A stretch of 64,000 nt of DNA from Cavenderia fasciculata (lineage: Eukaryota; Evosea; Eumycetozoa; Acytosteliales; Cavenderiaceae). Position numbers and translations under genes: made by a program. Positions 12,969 to 24,609 of this stretch are shown here, one piece after another. The notes under the pieces were generated by a model, which was not told the DNA's origin, did not search any database, and saw nothing but the letters and a program-made list of their open reading frames with translations. The first letter of the stretch is position 1. Each line of letters opens with the position of its first letter. The stretch spans positions 434,001 to 498,000 of the forward strand of contig NW_004457735.1 in NCBI RefSeq assembly GCF_000203815.1, given 5' to 3'.

Positions 12969-13464
12969 TTAGATCTCTAATCTTTTGCAAAGATTAAAGG
13001 AAACAACAATAATTAACAAAGATGTCATGATATAGTTACTCTTTTTGTTGATTAAAATCAAATTTGAGCAATACAGAATCTCCATTTAATTCGGCGTTCA
13101 GGTAAACTATATTGTTAATTGAATCATATGATGCGACTTGATCATCCCATTGGTAATCAAATTGTGGAAACTTTATATCTATGAATGACTTTTGGACAAG
13201 ATTCTTGGTCTGCGTACGAGTGAAAAACAGCAAAGAATATTTCTTGTTGAATTAATTTTTTATAATATAATTTTAGGTTTGGCAATAATAATACGTACGA
13301 CTACATAGGACCAAATGATTGGAATATAAGATTCACCAACATCAGTAATATTACCTCCAATCAGTAGAAATTCATCGCTCGTTGACGATGGTTGAATAAC
13401 ACCATTCAATTCTACCAAATCTCCAGTGAAAAAATCAATGAGATCTTCTTGAAGTGATCTTCAT
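12260..13464 (-). pseudogene. Decayed copy of the secreted protein gene at the window end
   Basis: Exon-like blocks 13440-13299, 13242-13040 and 12931-12540 join through good splice sites in phase. Their first block nearly repeats the second exon of the gene starting at 63566: GDLVELNGVIQPSS and ITDVGESYIPIIW are shared, and the DNA match continues into the start of the intron. The parent's signal-peptide exon is missing. Only a short ATGAAGATC stretch (13464-13456) recalls it and runs into a stop after nine codons. Near 12540 the frame shifts by one base at a GGG run before a second open block (12529-12260). The encoded product has short repeated strands in a beta-propeller-like style (inference), with no known catalytic motif. 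The single frameshift could be a sequencing error, but the lost start supports a dead or truncated copy. Confidence 0.7.
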
Positions 13465-13568
13465 TTTCTTTTGATATTAAATTATAAAGTAGTATCTAAT
13501 ATATAAAACTATATCATTTTATTATTTTTTATGTAATCTAATTGTACAATATTATTATTATTAAATGT

Positions 13569-16105
13569 TTATAAAATTTGTCTATGATTTCCACCTTTTT
13601 CTTGTTTCTCTGCCAATTTATCAGCATAGGCTTGAGCTTTGGCACTTAATTTCTTTTTACCTTTGACAGCTGTAGAGACACCTGATGGTGGAGGTGATGG
13701 AGGTGATTGTTTGAGAATTGATTTTTTGTTGTTTTGTTGTTTTGATTGATGGGATGACCCTTTTTTCTTTCTATAGTCATCTTCACTTTCATCTGAAGAC
13801 AACATCTCACCTTCATAATCTGAATCGTGGTTGGCTAGTGCAGATGCCAATTGTTTGTTTCTTTTTGTTTTCTTGTCTTCTTTTCTTTCACTTCTTGTCT
13901 TTTCAACTCTCTCTATGTGGAGATTAACCTCTGGTCCTCCTCTCTCCTTGTCACGTTCTTGTTGAAGATAATCAGTATGTTTGACCGACATGATTTCCTG
14001 ATATTTTTCCTTTGTAAAATCGGGTGGTGGCCATGAAATAACAATATTGCCATCGACGCAGTCTCTAAGCAACTCCAACCCAGCGCGATGTACATCCTCT
14101 CTACCACTCTTGGCAACAAAATAACCACGTTTTCTAGCAAGTGCCTGACAAATGGCGTAAGGAGACCATGGACCGGGTGGTTTACCCGGCTCATCCTCGA
14201 TATCTGGGTGTTGAAGACCATAAACCTTCTCAATGGGAACACGATCTGCCAAATACCTAATAGCAGAGTATGGTTCACGTACTTGAGCGATTGGATACAA
14301 CCCACACAACACTTGTAACGATTTGGGTCTATCCAAAGCTGGGAAAACCAAACCCGGACAATCACACAATACAATTCCCTTTGTTAAAAAGATGGTTTGG
14401 AAATGTTTGGTATGTCCTGGTGTTCTAGATGTTGAAACTACCTTTTTACCCATTAACCCATTAATTAATGATGATTTACCAACATTTGGATGCCCAACTG
14501 TTCCAATTGTTATACAATTTTCTAAATATAAAAAAAAAGAAATAGAAATTAATAAATTTAATATATTTAATATTTAATATATTTAATATAATTATTATAT
14601 GTCTTGTTCTTCTTACCTTTTGGTTTATCTTCTTCTTTATCATCTTTTTCTTGTTGTAATTTTAATTGTTTTCTTTTTCTTTTTCATCTTCTGATTCTGA
14701 TTCTGATTCTGAATCATCTTCAGAATCATCATCCTCTGAATAATCTTCATCTTCATCCTCATCCTCTGTATCATCTTTTTCATCTTGATTTTTCTTATTA
14801 TTATTATTATTGGGATTGAATTATTTTCAATTTCAGTAATATCTAAACTTTTTTAACTATACCAAATGAAAGGATAGCATCAACCAATTGTTTCTTTCCA
14901 CCAGCCAAACCATAATTTTTTCTTCCTCGTTTGAATTTTCGTCTCTTTGAAATGTCCATGTCGTCTTGATGAGCATTGTCGAGAGGTCTGAACGAAGAGA
15001 AACAGATGACTTTGACCCAACTATAATTGGTGTTGAAATAGTGTATCCAAGCATCGACAATACGTTTGTCGACCAAGTCGACCTTGTTTAAAACCATAAG
15101 CATTGGTTTTTTAAGTTCATATTTGATATAGTGATAGAGTGCAGGTGGGAAATGAAACAAGGGATAACGAGCATCGGTGACCAAAAGAATGATATCTGAA
15201 CGTTCACATACTCTCCACAATTGACGCCACACTTCTAGATTATGTTCGAAATAGTTTAATCTAGACGTATCGTATTTGGCAGCGATACCATCCAACCATC
15301 TTTTAAACATGATTTGTTCTTGTCTCTTTTCCTCTTCCTTGCCCATTGTAAAATCCCATAGCGGACGTTTAGGTATATCAATATAGTTGCCGCTATCTTC
15401 TGCCTTGTCGTCGAATCGATGTTCATCGAGAATCTCCCAAGGACGTTCACGAAACTTTGTATCCAATGGCAACTTTCCAATATCCTTTCGTTTTTGAATA
15501 TCATCTCTTGATTCTTTTTCAAAGATTGTCACCAAATTATTTCTTGTTCTTTGTTTTGTTTTACTATTATTATGTATCATATCTCTTTCTTTTAATTGTT
15601 GTGATAATATATCTATATTTTTATATGTTATTCTTTTTGATTCTTCCAATTGTTCTGATTCATAATCTTCCTCTGATTCATCATATTCATCATCTTCATC
15701 TTCATCTTCATCTTCATCATCGTCCTCATCATCTTCATCTTCATCTTCATCTTCATCGTCTTCATCTTCATCAGAGGTGGTTGATTTCTTTAATACACTT
15801 GTATGATGATGATGATTGATCTCTCTTGAATCATCACTAGTTGCTGTTTTACTTGTTCTTGTTCTTAATACTTTGGTTTTTGGTGTAGTTGTTACTGAAG
15901 TGGTTGATGTTGATGTTGAAGATCCTCCTGCAGCTAAACCACCTGCTCTTCTCTCTAATATCTTTTGAGCAAGCTTTCTCTTGTCACACAATGATATATT
16001 TCCATCCTTTTCAATCTCTATTGAATCCTCTATTCTCTTTCTATCTTTCTTTGCCTGTAATTGTGCTTTTTTTTGTTTCCCACTAAATGGTTTTGATCTT
16101 GTCAT
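13569..16105 (-). CDS. gnl1: GNL1-like circularly permuted GTPase
   Basis: The start MTRSKPFSGKQKKAQLQ matches the opening of GNL1/HSR1-family GTPases. An acidic stretch, SYFEHNLEVWRQLWRV-like sequence and the G4 motif NKVD (VLNKVDLV) lie in the first exon. After an intron ending at 14522, the second exon (14521-13569) has G1 GHPNVGKSS, then G3 DCPG. G4 before G1 is the hallmark of circularly permuted GTPases. Family members act in ribosome biogenesis or nucleolar/cytoplasmic GTP-dependent steps; the exact role of GNL1 is less clear. Between 14850 and 14620 an acidic Asn/Asp/Glu/Ser-rich linker is readable only by changing frame three times, each at a homopolymer (A6 near 14849, CCC near 14815, A4 near 14670) that seems one base short. 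The tail is Lys-rich. I regard the gene as real, with the breaks unresolved. Confidence 0.85.
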
Positions 16106-16510
16106 TCTTTTATCTATCTATCTATCTTGTAGTTGTATTATTATTATTATTACTATACATGTACAACTACAATCTGATTACTGAATGATTATTTAAATTC
16201 TCGAAACCTGATTGATGAATTTTCAAACCAAAAATGAATGTTCACAGAAAACTACATTAAAAATTAATTCCATTGTCTTCAAGTATGAAAACCGAGTGAG
16301 AGAGGATATTATACAAATAATAGAAAGTGAAGGGGTGGTACCTTTACATGTATATATTATTATTTTTTAAAAAATCTATTTATTTATTTACAAAAAAAAA
16401 ACCACGTTTTTGGTTGGTTGGTTGGTTGGTTGGTTGGAGAAGGGGATACGGATGGATGGAAGGATAGATAAATAACACTAAGGGTACACAAAATGATTTG
16501 GATTTATAGT
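16106..16510. other. Intergenic region between GNL1 and CUE gene
   Basis: About 400 A/T-rich bases holding the GNL1 promoter side and the 3' side of the CUE gene, with a (TTGG)n run at 16411-16437. No gene seen. Confidence 0.6.
16411..16437. repeat. (TTGG)n microsatellite
   Basis: Tandem TTGG units. Similar runs recur in other intergenic stretches of the window (near 22074, 33812 and, as CCAA, near 23271 and 44945), so this is a common simple repeat of the genome. Confidence 0.85.
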
Positions 16511-17472
16511 TTATAAACTATTTTCATCTTCCAACATGCTATCTTCATCTTCTTGTTGATCAATGAAATTTCTAAAATCCTTGGTGGCAAGCTCAATAGA
16601 TGAGAAGAATTTTTGTTGTAACTCCGAGTACTTTGTTTTCTCTCTTCCCAATCTGATTCCAAATTGATATTCACGAGTACGATGTTCCTCTCTTGCAGCG
16701 GCATACTCTTCATCCAATTGTTGGTATTTGGCCTCACTTTTTTCCAAAGATACTTGAGCTTCTTCCTTGGCATTAAAAGTTGAAAGTAATTCTTTTCTCA
16801 TTTCTGCAACCTCTTCCAATAATGATTCTTGTGATGCTTTAAATGATTCCAATTCTTTCTTTAACTAAATAAATATAAAAGGGATAGATATTAATAAATT
16901 GTTTGTTTTGTTTTCAAAAACTATTATTATTATTTTTGGTTTAAAACTTACTGATTCAATTTCTGAAGCTTGTTGAGCATTCTCTTCAACCAAATGAGAT
17001 TGAGATTGTTGTTGTTGTTGTTGATTGTTAACAATGCCTGATGCAGAGTTTGACAATGATGGTGGATTACTCTTGTTTGCTTTCTCGAGTGGAGTATAGA
17101 AAGCAGCGTCAACAGGTCTATTTCCAAATCCAGAACTCGAAGAAGTTGATGAAAGTGAAGTAAATTCATCTTCATTCAATGGTGATTGAGTTGGTACATT
17201 TGGATAAATGACAGATGTACTTTGTTGTTGAGTTGATGAAATGGGAGTCAAAGGAGGGAAGTTATGAATATAACCAGCTGGTGATTTAGATACAGTTGGT
17301 GATAATGTAGAGATTTGTGGTCTATGGTATGGTGATGGTTGTTGTTGTTGTTGTTGTGGTGGTGAAGAAGATTGGTTTGGAATCACTGTAAATGGATCAG
17401 AGTATGGTGACGACTGATATTGTTGGTGTGGAGCCGAAAAGTTGGAGTATGGCGATTGTGGTTGTTGTTGTT

Positions 17473-17506
<34 letters not shown>

Positions 17507-18061
17507 AAGTTGTGATATTCTCTGATAATAATTATCAAATTGAGTTGGAGCTGGTTTAGGAACGGGAACAGTTGGAGTAGGTGTACTATGACTATTATTA
17601 TTATTATAAGTTGAATAATGTTTGGCGACCGGATCATCAAATACCGATGGAGCAGAAGCAGCAGGTGGTGCAGTTGGTACTTGAGGTTGTGGACGGAATA
17701 TATCAGGATACCCTATATTACTATTGTTATTGTTATTGTTGTGGTGATTACTTGTAACAAATGGAGGAGGAACTGATGATGGATGAGAATCGATTCCAGA
17801 TTGATGTTGTTGCTGTTGTTGATGGATTTGCTTTTGAATGAGTTTCAGTTCCTCTTCTTCCTGTGCCTTTTTCTTCTTTTCCTCTTCACGCGACTTGGTT
17901 TGTGCGTCCGAGATGTTGAGCAAGTCATCGGTAGCATCAGAGATGTTAAACTTGTTTCTAGTCAACACATCCTTTACAGTCGACACATCAATGTCTTGAA
18001 ACATATCGGCAAGCGACATGATGAATTGTTCTTGTTCTTTTACTGATAAATTAACTGCCAT
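16511..18061 (-). CDS. CUE-domain protein with Gln/Pro-rich middle and coiled-coil tail
   Basis: Two exons (18061-16952 and 16864-16511) join in phase 0 to 487 residues. An N-terminal CUE-type ubiquitin-binding domain spans about residues 8-52 (LADMFQDIDVSTVKDVL, then SDATDDLLN). It is followed by a charged helix, a long low-complexity region rich in Gln, Pro, Ser, Asn and Tyr, and a C-terminal heptad-rich coiled coil (about 370-470) ending in an acidic tail. CUE domains bind monoubiquitin in trafficking and degradation adaptors; the partner here is unknown. The low-complexity region is typical of dictyostelid proteins and says little about function. Confidence 0.82.
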
Positions 18062-18515
18062 TTCTTAATCTATCTATATCTATCAATATGTCTATTGTCT
18101 ATCTATCTTTATTAAATTCTATTTCTATTTACAAATATATATACAAATAATAATATTTATTTATTTATTGATACAATGAATGAATGAATGAAGTTGTGTG
18201 ACTAGTAAATTAGATAACAAACAAATTCAACTAATAAAAAAAAGGATTCTTGGCAACCCACCACACAAGAGGATGAGAGTAGGGTTGTTTGAAAACTAAA
18301 ATTAAATTAAATATAAATATTTTATAGTTCGTCGATTTTCAGGATTAGAAGTTGCTGACACGATCGGAGACAGTCGTGAATATTTAGAAACATCATACAC
18401 ATACACATAACATATCATATCATATTATATACTATCTATCTATCTTTTAAATTCATTTAATATATTTTGTTTATTGTTTTATTTGTTTGTTTTGTTTCGA
18501 TTTGATTTAATTTAT
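18062..18515. other. Intergenic region
   Basis: A/T-rich, with TATC repeats near 18430-18450 and near the CUE gene start. This is the divergent side of the CUE gene and the 3' side of the GPI-protein gene. No gene seen. Confidence 0.55.
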
Positions 18516-19389
18516 TTACATTAACAATGATACTAAAGATACAACTGAAAGTAAACCAAATAATGGGATTGAAATGGATGATGCATCTGAACTATCGGAT
18601 GATGTTTCATTGCCAGCGACTGGTGTTTCGGATACTTGTGGATCTGGTGTATTATCAGATGATTCAGAGACTGCAAATGAGGAATCTTCAGTTGATGAGG
18701 TTGAAGTTGATGAAGAGGTGGTAGAATTGGAATCAGTTGAACCAGATGATTCAGATGATGGGTTATCACCTCCACCATTATCCTTTTCATTGTCAATGGT
18801 TTGGAAGACTAGTTGGGCACGACCAATTGCACTCTTTTCAGTGAATGGGTTGATGAGTACATAGAATTGTTGATCGGTGGTGTTGGTGGTGACGGTTGGC
18901 AAGACTGCACCTAATTGCATGGCTTCCTTGGAGTTGAACTTGAGTTTGGTGGTTCCATAGGCTTCCAATACATTGGCAGATGCCGAAGTGTTGGTAAAGG
19001 AAAGTGGAATTTTGAAACTATCTGATGACTGTCCAACCTTTGTTGGGCCATGTATAGTCACATCTCCATTGGCAACGGTTCTACCAGCCAAATTCTTTAG
19101 AGAGAAATTATAGTTGAATGTAAACTCTCCATCCAATTTAGTGATATTTAAATCAATCTTTCCAGATACTGGATTAGCAGCTGCTGGTGTAAGATATTGT
19201 CCTCCAAAATTACCACTAAACATATTTACTTCATCTAAATAATTAAGAACAAAAAAAAAAAAAGAAATGGATTAATTAATATTTTTTGAAAGGGTAGTTA
19301 ATTATTAAGAGTCATTATGATAGTTAGTTACCTGAATAAACACATTTGAGAATGGTAAAAAGGATTAAAATGTATGTTGCAAATCTCAT
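18516..19389 (-). CDS. Probable GPI-anchored Ser/Thr-rich surface protein
   Basis: Two exons (19389-19332 and 19234-18516). The first encodes a signal peptide of about 19 residues (MRFATYILILFTILKCVYS), so the intron falls right after the secretion signal. The mature part starts with a beta-rich region having several N-glycosylation sites (NITK, NFSL, NTS, NTT), then a Ser/Thr/Glu/Asp-rich stalk, and ends with a hydrophobic tail (IPLFGLLSVVSLVSLLM) and no cytoplasmic residues, which is the layout of a GPI-anchored protein. I do not recognise the ectodomain family. Role at the cell surface (adhesion or coat) is inference. Confidence 0.75.
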
Positions 19390-20294
19390 TTTTAGGGAAA
19401 TTTTAAAATGTTAAGTATATTTGAATAAATATTTTTGATTGAATGAAAGTGAATGGAAGAAATCCAAGTTGAGTATTTATAGATATGTGATTAAATAAAT
19501 ATTATATAGAGAATAAATAAAATAAATGTAATTATATAATTTATGATAATGAACAATTCAATTGAAAAACAGCAGAGCAGAGTCTTTTATTAAGTAGTTT
19601 ACGGTTTCGCCTATCGATAGAAGGAAGGAAGCCTACGGTGAGATAGATGGAAGTTAATGATTTTAATTTATTAAATTTAATATTTTCAAGGCAGAACCCT
19701 GATAATTCAAATGTGCACATTGTGACGTTAGAAGAGGCCAAAATGATATCATATTGTGAAAACCGAAAAAGATTGTGTACCATATTAGTCAACAGATCCA
19801 CTATTGAAAAATCAAAACCTGGAAAACTATTTTTTTTAAACCGACAAACGGCTTTTGAACAAAAATATTCAAAGTTACTATTTACTTTTATTCAAAAGAT
19901 GATGTAACCTGCTCCTCCCTTGATTTTGGTTAATATAGTAAATATGGTAATTTTTAAAAAAATCTCTTTAATCTTATCCTATTTGATGGAATGGAACTAT
20001 GTGGTGAAAACTAAATGATTTAAAATTCACATAACCATTCCTTTGTTTATAAAAATGTTGACACTATGATAGTGATATCCTTGGACAATCAATCCTCAAT
20101 GAATCTAGTCGACCCCTTTAAGCTTCAGATTGACCTACAATATAAATTTATGAAAGATATGAAGTTCAATTGAATTTATTGTTTTTGTCAAATTTGGAAA
20201 ACCACCCTCTTCTGTGTAATTAGTTAATTGATCGATCCTATTGTCTTTTTCAAAAGGATTATTAATAACATACATTATTTATAGACACATCATC
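19390..20294. other. Intergenic region, no supported gene
   Basis: About 900 bases. Two opposite-strand open frames overlap at 19541-19907 (86 codons each). The forward one has a fairly protein-like composition but no homology I recognise and no upstream partner exon. The rest is A/T-rich and presumably promoter for the genes on both sides. Confidence 0.5.
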
Positions 20295-21011
20295 ATGGCA
20301 AGAAGACCAAAACAAATACCTCCTCCTAGGGTGGTGGAGGAACGACAAGAAGAAGAGGAGGAAGAGGAAGAGGAAGAAGATGTTGAAGAGGAAATTGAAA
20401 CAGATGACGAAGAGGAAGAAGAGGATGAGGAGATAACAAGCTCATTTGAAGAGAATAGTGAACAAGATAATGACGATGAATCATCTACAGAAGAGGATTA
20501 TGACCATCGACATGCATCTATCTTACAACAACAACAACAACACGATCATACTACAAGTAGTAGTAGTAATAGTCATATAGCACCACGTAAAAGAAGAGGA
20601 ATCAATCATACAACTGAAGAAGATCATGAATATGATTATGATCATGGTGATGAATATATAGATGGTGAAGACGAAGAAGATAATGACAATAATAATGATA
20701 ATGGTATTGTTGATGTTAAAGAAGTCAATCAATTAGTTAAAAAGACACTAAAACTACAAAAGAATATAATCAGTCATTTGGATACCTATGACAAACTACG
20801 AAAACAACATTTGGAAGAAGATGGACATCATTATGCAACAACTTCAACCTCTTCTCCAACAACAAACCAAACCAAAACAACTAGTATTGAATCATCGTCA
20901 CGCGACTCAATGGGTGATGCCATTCCCTATGCAATCGGATTATCAATATTCTTTTCAATCATCATTTATTCATGTGGTGATCTCTTCATTGCGGCATTTA
21001 TTGGTCAATAA
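20295..21011 (+). CDS. Acidic protein with C-terminal membrane anchor
   Basis: A single exon of 238 codons. I chose the ATG at 20295 because it follows a typical A/T-rich leader; an in-frame extension to 20241 adds only hydrophobic, leader-like codons. The N-terminal third is a run of Glu and Asp, followed by His/Gln/Ser/Asn-rich low complexity and a predicted helix (VNQLVKKTLKLQKNI). A single hydrophobic segment about 25 residues long lies at the very C-terminus (AIPYAIGLSIFFSIIIYS then GDLFIAAFIGQ). This layout suggests a tail-anchored membrane protein with an acidic cytosolic part. Family not recognised. Confidence 0.6.
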   Translation: MARRPKQIPPPRVVEERQEEEEEEEEEEDVEEEIETDDEEEEEDEEITSSFEENSEQDNDDESSTEEDYDHRHASILQQQQQHDHTTSSSSNSHIAPRKRRGINHTTEEDHEYDYDHGDEYIDGEDEEDNDNNNDNGIVDVKEVNQLVKKTLKLQKNIISHLDTYDKLRKQHLEEDGHHYATTSTSSPTTNQTKTTSIESSSRDSMGDAIPYAIGLSIFFSIIIYSCGDLFIAAFIGQ

Positions 21012-21563
21012 CAACAATAAATAATATAATAATAATATAATAATAAGATAAATATGATAAATAAAACATCCACTGTAAATACTAATAAATAAAAAAGAAA
21101 TTGAAAGAACAGATGTCGAGGGGTTTTTCAATTAAAAGTTTGAGTTTGAGGTTTGATTGCAGTACGACACCTTGAGAATGCTAAGTCTCTCTAACAGAGT
21201 TCAAAAGAAGAGAAGAAAAAGGTCAAATTTGACCTTATGGGAAGAATCCTCGAGAAAGATTATTTTTTTGTCTCCTCAAAAAAGAAACAAATAAAAAAGA
21301 ATAAAAAAAAAAGATATTGGTTTTTTTTTTAAATTAAAGATTGTACAGTTTTATATTGTTATTTATTATTTTGGTAATAGGCGTTTGTTGTTGTCTGTCT
21401 GTGGGTGGTAGAATGATGATAAAAAAAAGGATCTTTTTTAGATCATCAAAGTTATTAGGGGGTTTTTGTTTGTTTGTTTTGTATATATTATTATTTTATA
21501 GTAATAGTGTTTTTAAAAAAAAGTGTATATATAGGTAATTGTTATGACACACACAGTTCTTTT
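21012..21563. other. Intergenic region
   Basis: Converging 3' ends of the acidic protein gene and mlcE, rich in A and T runs. A short inverted repeat GTCAAATTTGAC lies near 21222. No gene seen. Confidence 0.5.
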
Positions 21564-22349
21564 TTAGAAGGAAGAGAGTGGGTAACCATTGGCAATCATT
21601 TCGATAAAAGATTGGAAGTTGACGGTACCGTCAGAGTTGGTTTCGACTTCCTTCATGACTTCTTCAACTTCGGCGGTGGTGAGATAGTCACCCAAAGTGG
21701 TGAGTAATTGTCTCAATTCAGCGTCACCAATGGTACCGTTGCCGTCCTTGTCGAGGGCCTTGAAGGCGTCGTTCATTTCCTTTACTTGTTCGGATGGAGA
21801 CTTGATCTTTTTGGTGGTGTAGACAGACTTGAGGGTGGCAAAGTCAAAAGAGGCGGCGTTGAGCTCAGTCTTGATTGCTTCGAGTTCAGCGTTGGTTGGG
21901 TTCTTTCCGAGTGAACGCAAACAGCTGCCCAACTCTTCAATGGCAACCTTACCATCATTATCCTTGTCAAAGATTGAGAAACATTCTTGGATTTGATCGT
22001 TTGATGCGGACTATAAATATAAATATAAAGTAATATTAAAGTAATGAATTAGTATATCTTTGTCACGTTGTAGGTTGGTTGGTTGGTTGGTTTGTAGTAA
22101 TGACGACGATGACTATAATATAATAATAGATTCTATTCTAATTTCTGTTGTTTAGAGAGTCTGTCTGTCTGTACAGTACCCTAATCTATATATATATATC
22201 TATTCTTTGATACATTCATGTCCAACATAACCACTAACTTTTTAGAAGATGAATGCTTTCATTCCTAAATCTAATCTATTATTGTCATCGTCGTAATACT
22301 AACTAACTAACAAACTAACTAGTTGTTGTTGTTGTTGTGATAATACCAT
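21564..22349 (-). CDS. mlcE: Myosin essential light chain
   Basis: The first exon is only the ATG (22349-22347). A long intron runs to 22011 and the second exon (22010-21564) encodes 148 residues, giving 149 in all. The start MSASNDQIQECFSIFDKDND, the internal LKSVY segment, and DAFKALDKDGNGTIGDAELRQLLTTLGDYLTTAEV match my memory of Dictyostelium MlcE closely. It has an EF-hand fold; loop one (DKDNDGKVAIEE) and loop three (DKDGNGTIGDAE) retain calcium-type residues, while the others are degenerate. The protein binds the first IQ motif of the conventional myosin II heavy chain and stabilises the lever arm. Splitting right after the ATG is also known for dictyostelid EF-hand genes such as calmodulin. 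A calmodulin-like paralogue is the main alternative. Confidence 0.85.
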
Positions 22350-23429
22350 TTTTAAAAGATTATTTTGATTTGTTTTTCGGTAAAGAAAATGAATACTATT
22401 ACAACAGATAATAAATAAGGTAGGTAGAGAATAAAAGATACTAAAGAGAAGAAAATAATATTACAAACACTCACTCTAAAATCAAGCAGCAGAGCAATGC
22501 TTTTTCAAACAAAAAAAACATTTTTCTTTATTGATAAAAATGGGTGTTTGGTTGATGGAGTTGGAAGACGACCAACTCACACTCTGACCCACCCCCCCCT
22601 CCTTGCTCAATGTCACCATACATGTTTTGACAAAAAGCCAATTTTTGACACTTTTTTTTACTTAACGGTAATTTTTCTGTGAACACTTGAGACTGCATAG
22701 TACTAACTACCGTACCTACCAACAAAGAGACAAGTTTGTCATTCTCATTCTTCTTGTCTTGCAAGACAATTAAAACGAATAGATCTGTTGTCTTGTCTCA
22801 GAGTAGTTCGACTGACCGACCTACCGTCTTTATATTATATTCCATCGATCGCGTTTGATGTACACCACCCATTATGATTAAAGTTACTAAAAAAAGATAT
22901 CTTGTCGGTGTGTCTGTGTGTATATATTATTTTAATGGGATAATGATAATAATAGCTACTTATTATTATTATTGTATTGCACTCACATCGCATAACAAAA
23001 TGAAGGTTGATGAGACGGAAAATCGATCGATACGATTTTTTTCTGTTTCTCATGGGTGAGAAATTTAACTGATATTGTCATTTTACCTTTACCATTGCAC
23101 TTGCTTGCCTAGTACTTAACAACTTAATTTTGCTTTTATTATTATTGTTGTATCGGCGTATATATATATATTTATATTTATATATATGTGATATGTAAAG
23201 ATAGAAAAATTACATAAACCCCCTCAACAAACCCTCCCCTAACCCTAGCCCTAGCCTCCCACCACTCGACCAACCAACCAACCAACCAACCAACCCACAG
23301 TATAAGCATTCAAACTACTAAATAGTACTCCTCCTCGTCTCTTAGTCTTCGTAGTCTTCTTCTTTTAAATTTCTTAATTTCAGTCAGTCTAGTAGTAGTA
23401 GTTAGTAGTATTGTAGAAGGAAGATATAT
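22350..23429. other. Intergenic region, divergent promoters
   Basis: About 1.1 kb between the divergent mlcE and RRM-protein starts. It has C-rich and CCAA-repeat stretches (23221-23300), a palindromic A/T repeat near 23155-23185, and scattered short open frames without domains. Confidence 0.5.
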
Positions 23430-24482
23430 ATGAATTTGTGTGATACACCATCAATCATTATCTCATCACCACCTATTATTCTTCAACAGCAACTATGCAA
23501 CACCACAGCAAAACAAAATAGAAATGAACTAACTACTAGTTATTCATATCCACCTTCATCTCAACAACAACAACAACCATCTCAACCATCTCCGTCACTA
23601 TTACAACAACAACAACAACAACAACCTACACTTATTGAAAAATCAAGTAAAGAGTATCATCTATGTGCACTCTTTTCCATTTTATATCCATTCAAATCGA
23701 ATTTTGGTAATAGTCTTGGTGATATCCATTCAAATGTAAATGGAGGTCATCATCTTTTTAATAACAATAATAATAATGGTGGTGGTGGGTTAACTATCCC
23801 ATTTGTACCTGTATTGGAAGACAATCAACCAATTAAATCATGGAGTGAAATTATGGATGATGAAGATCAAGAGATGGAAATGAACCAATTAAATGATGAC
23901 ACAACATCTTCTTATTCTGATATATCCTCATCAACAACAACAACATTTAATAATGAAACTGGAATGTTTGATATGGACGATGATAGTGATAATGAATCAA
24001 TTAAAAAGAAAAAGAAACAACTAAAGAAAACAATAAATAATAATAATAATAATAATTCAACTCTACCATCATCATCATCATCAACTAATAAGACGAAAAA
24101 GAAGAATGGTAATGGTAATAATAAGAGTATGAAAAAGATATTTATTGGTGGAATTAAATTTGATGATTTAACAGATGAAGAAGAAAGACAAGTTCGTATA
24201 CTTAAAATACTACATTTATTTCAATCTTTGGGAAAGATTGAATCGGTTGATGCACATTGGGAAAAGGGATATTGTTTCATTACCTATCTCCAACACGGTA
24301 TTGCTCAACGAGTCGTCCAACAAATGTCAAATCACACCAAACGTTCTAAAATGCTCCAAAACATTAAATCTTCATTATCACGTGATAATTTAAATGTAAA
24401 GTGTACTCCTCTACCAACATTTTATGTTCGTTTACCTTCAAACAAATCGAATAACAATGGTAGTAATAATAAACCAAAATAA
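23430..24482 (+). CDS. RRM-domain RNA-binding protein
   Basis: One exon of 350 codons. The first 230 residues are low-complexity (Gln, Asn, Ser, acidic). A single RRM covers about 233-325: RNP2 is KIFIGGIKF and RNP1 is KGYCFITY, with spacing typical of the fold. The tail is Asn/Ser-rich. The RRM places it in RNA binding; targets are unknown. The 3' end lies 128 bases from the converging DIL-domain gene. Confidence 0.78.
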   Translation: MNLCDTPSIIISSPPIILQQQLCNTTAKQNRNELTTSYSYPPSSQQQQQPSQPSPSLLQQQQQQQPTLIEKSSKEYHLCALFSILYPFKSNFGNSLGDIHSNVNGGHHLFNNNNNNGGGGLTIPFVPVLEDNQPIKSWSEIMDDEDQEMEMNQLNDDTTSSYSDISSSTTTTFNNETGMFDMDDDSDNESIKKKKKQLKKTINNNNNNNSTLPSSSSSTNKTKKKNGNGNNKSMKKIFIGGIKFDDLTDEEERQVRILKILHLFQSLGKIESVDAHWEKGYCFITYLQHGIAQRVVQQMSNHTKRSKMLQNIKSSLSRDNLNVKCTPLPTFYVRLPSNKSNNNGSNNKPK

Positions 24483-24609
24483 TAATTGTAATATATATAT
24501 TTATATTTTTTATAAAAGTCTTTGGTTTATTATTTTTTGGATTCATTTAATTTTTGGTATATATATTTGATGTATATTATTATTATTATTATTTGGTTTG
24601 GTTTTTAAT

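Noticed and set aside
19541-19907. Overlapping 86-codon frames on both strands
   Set aside because: The forward one has a protein-like look but no family match, neighbouring exon or conserved motif that I can see.
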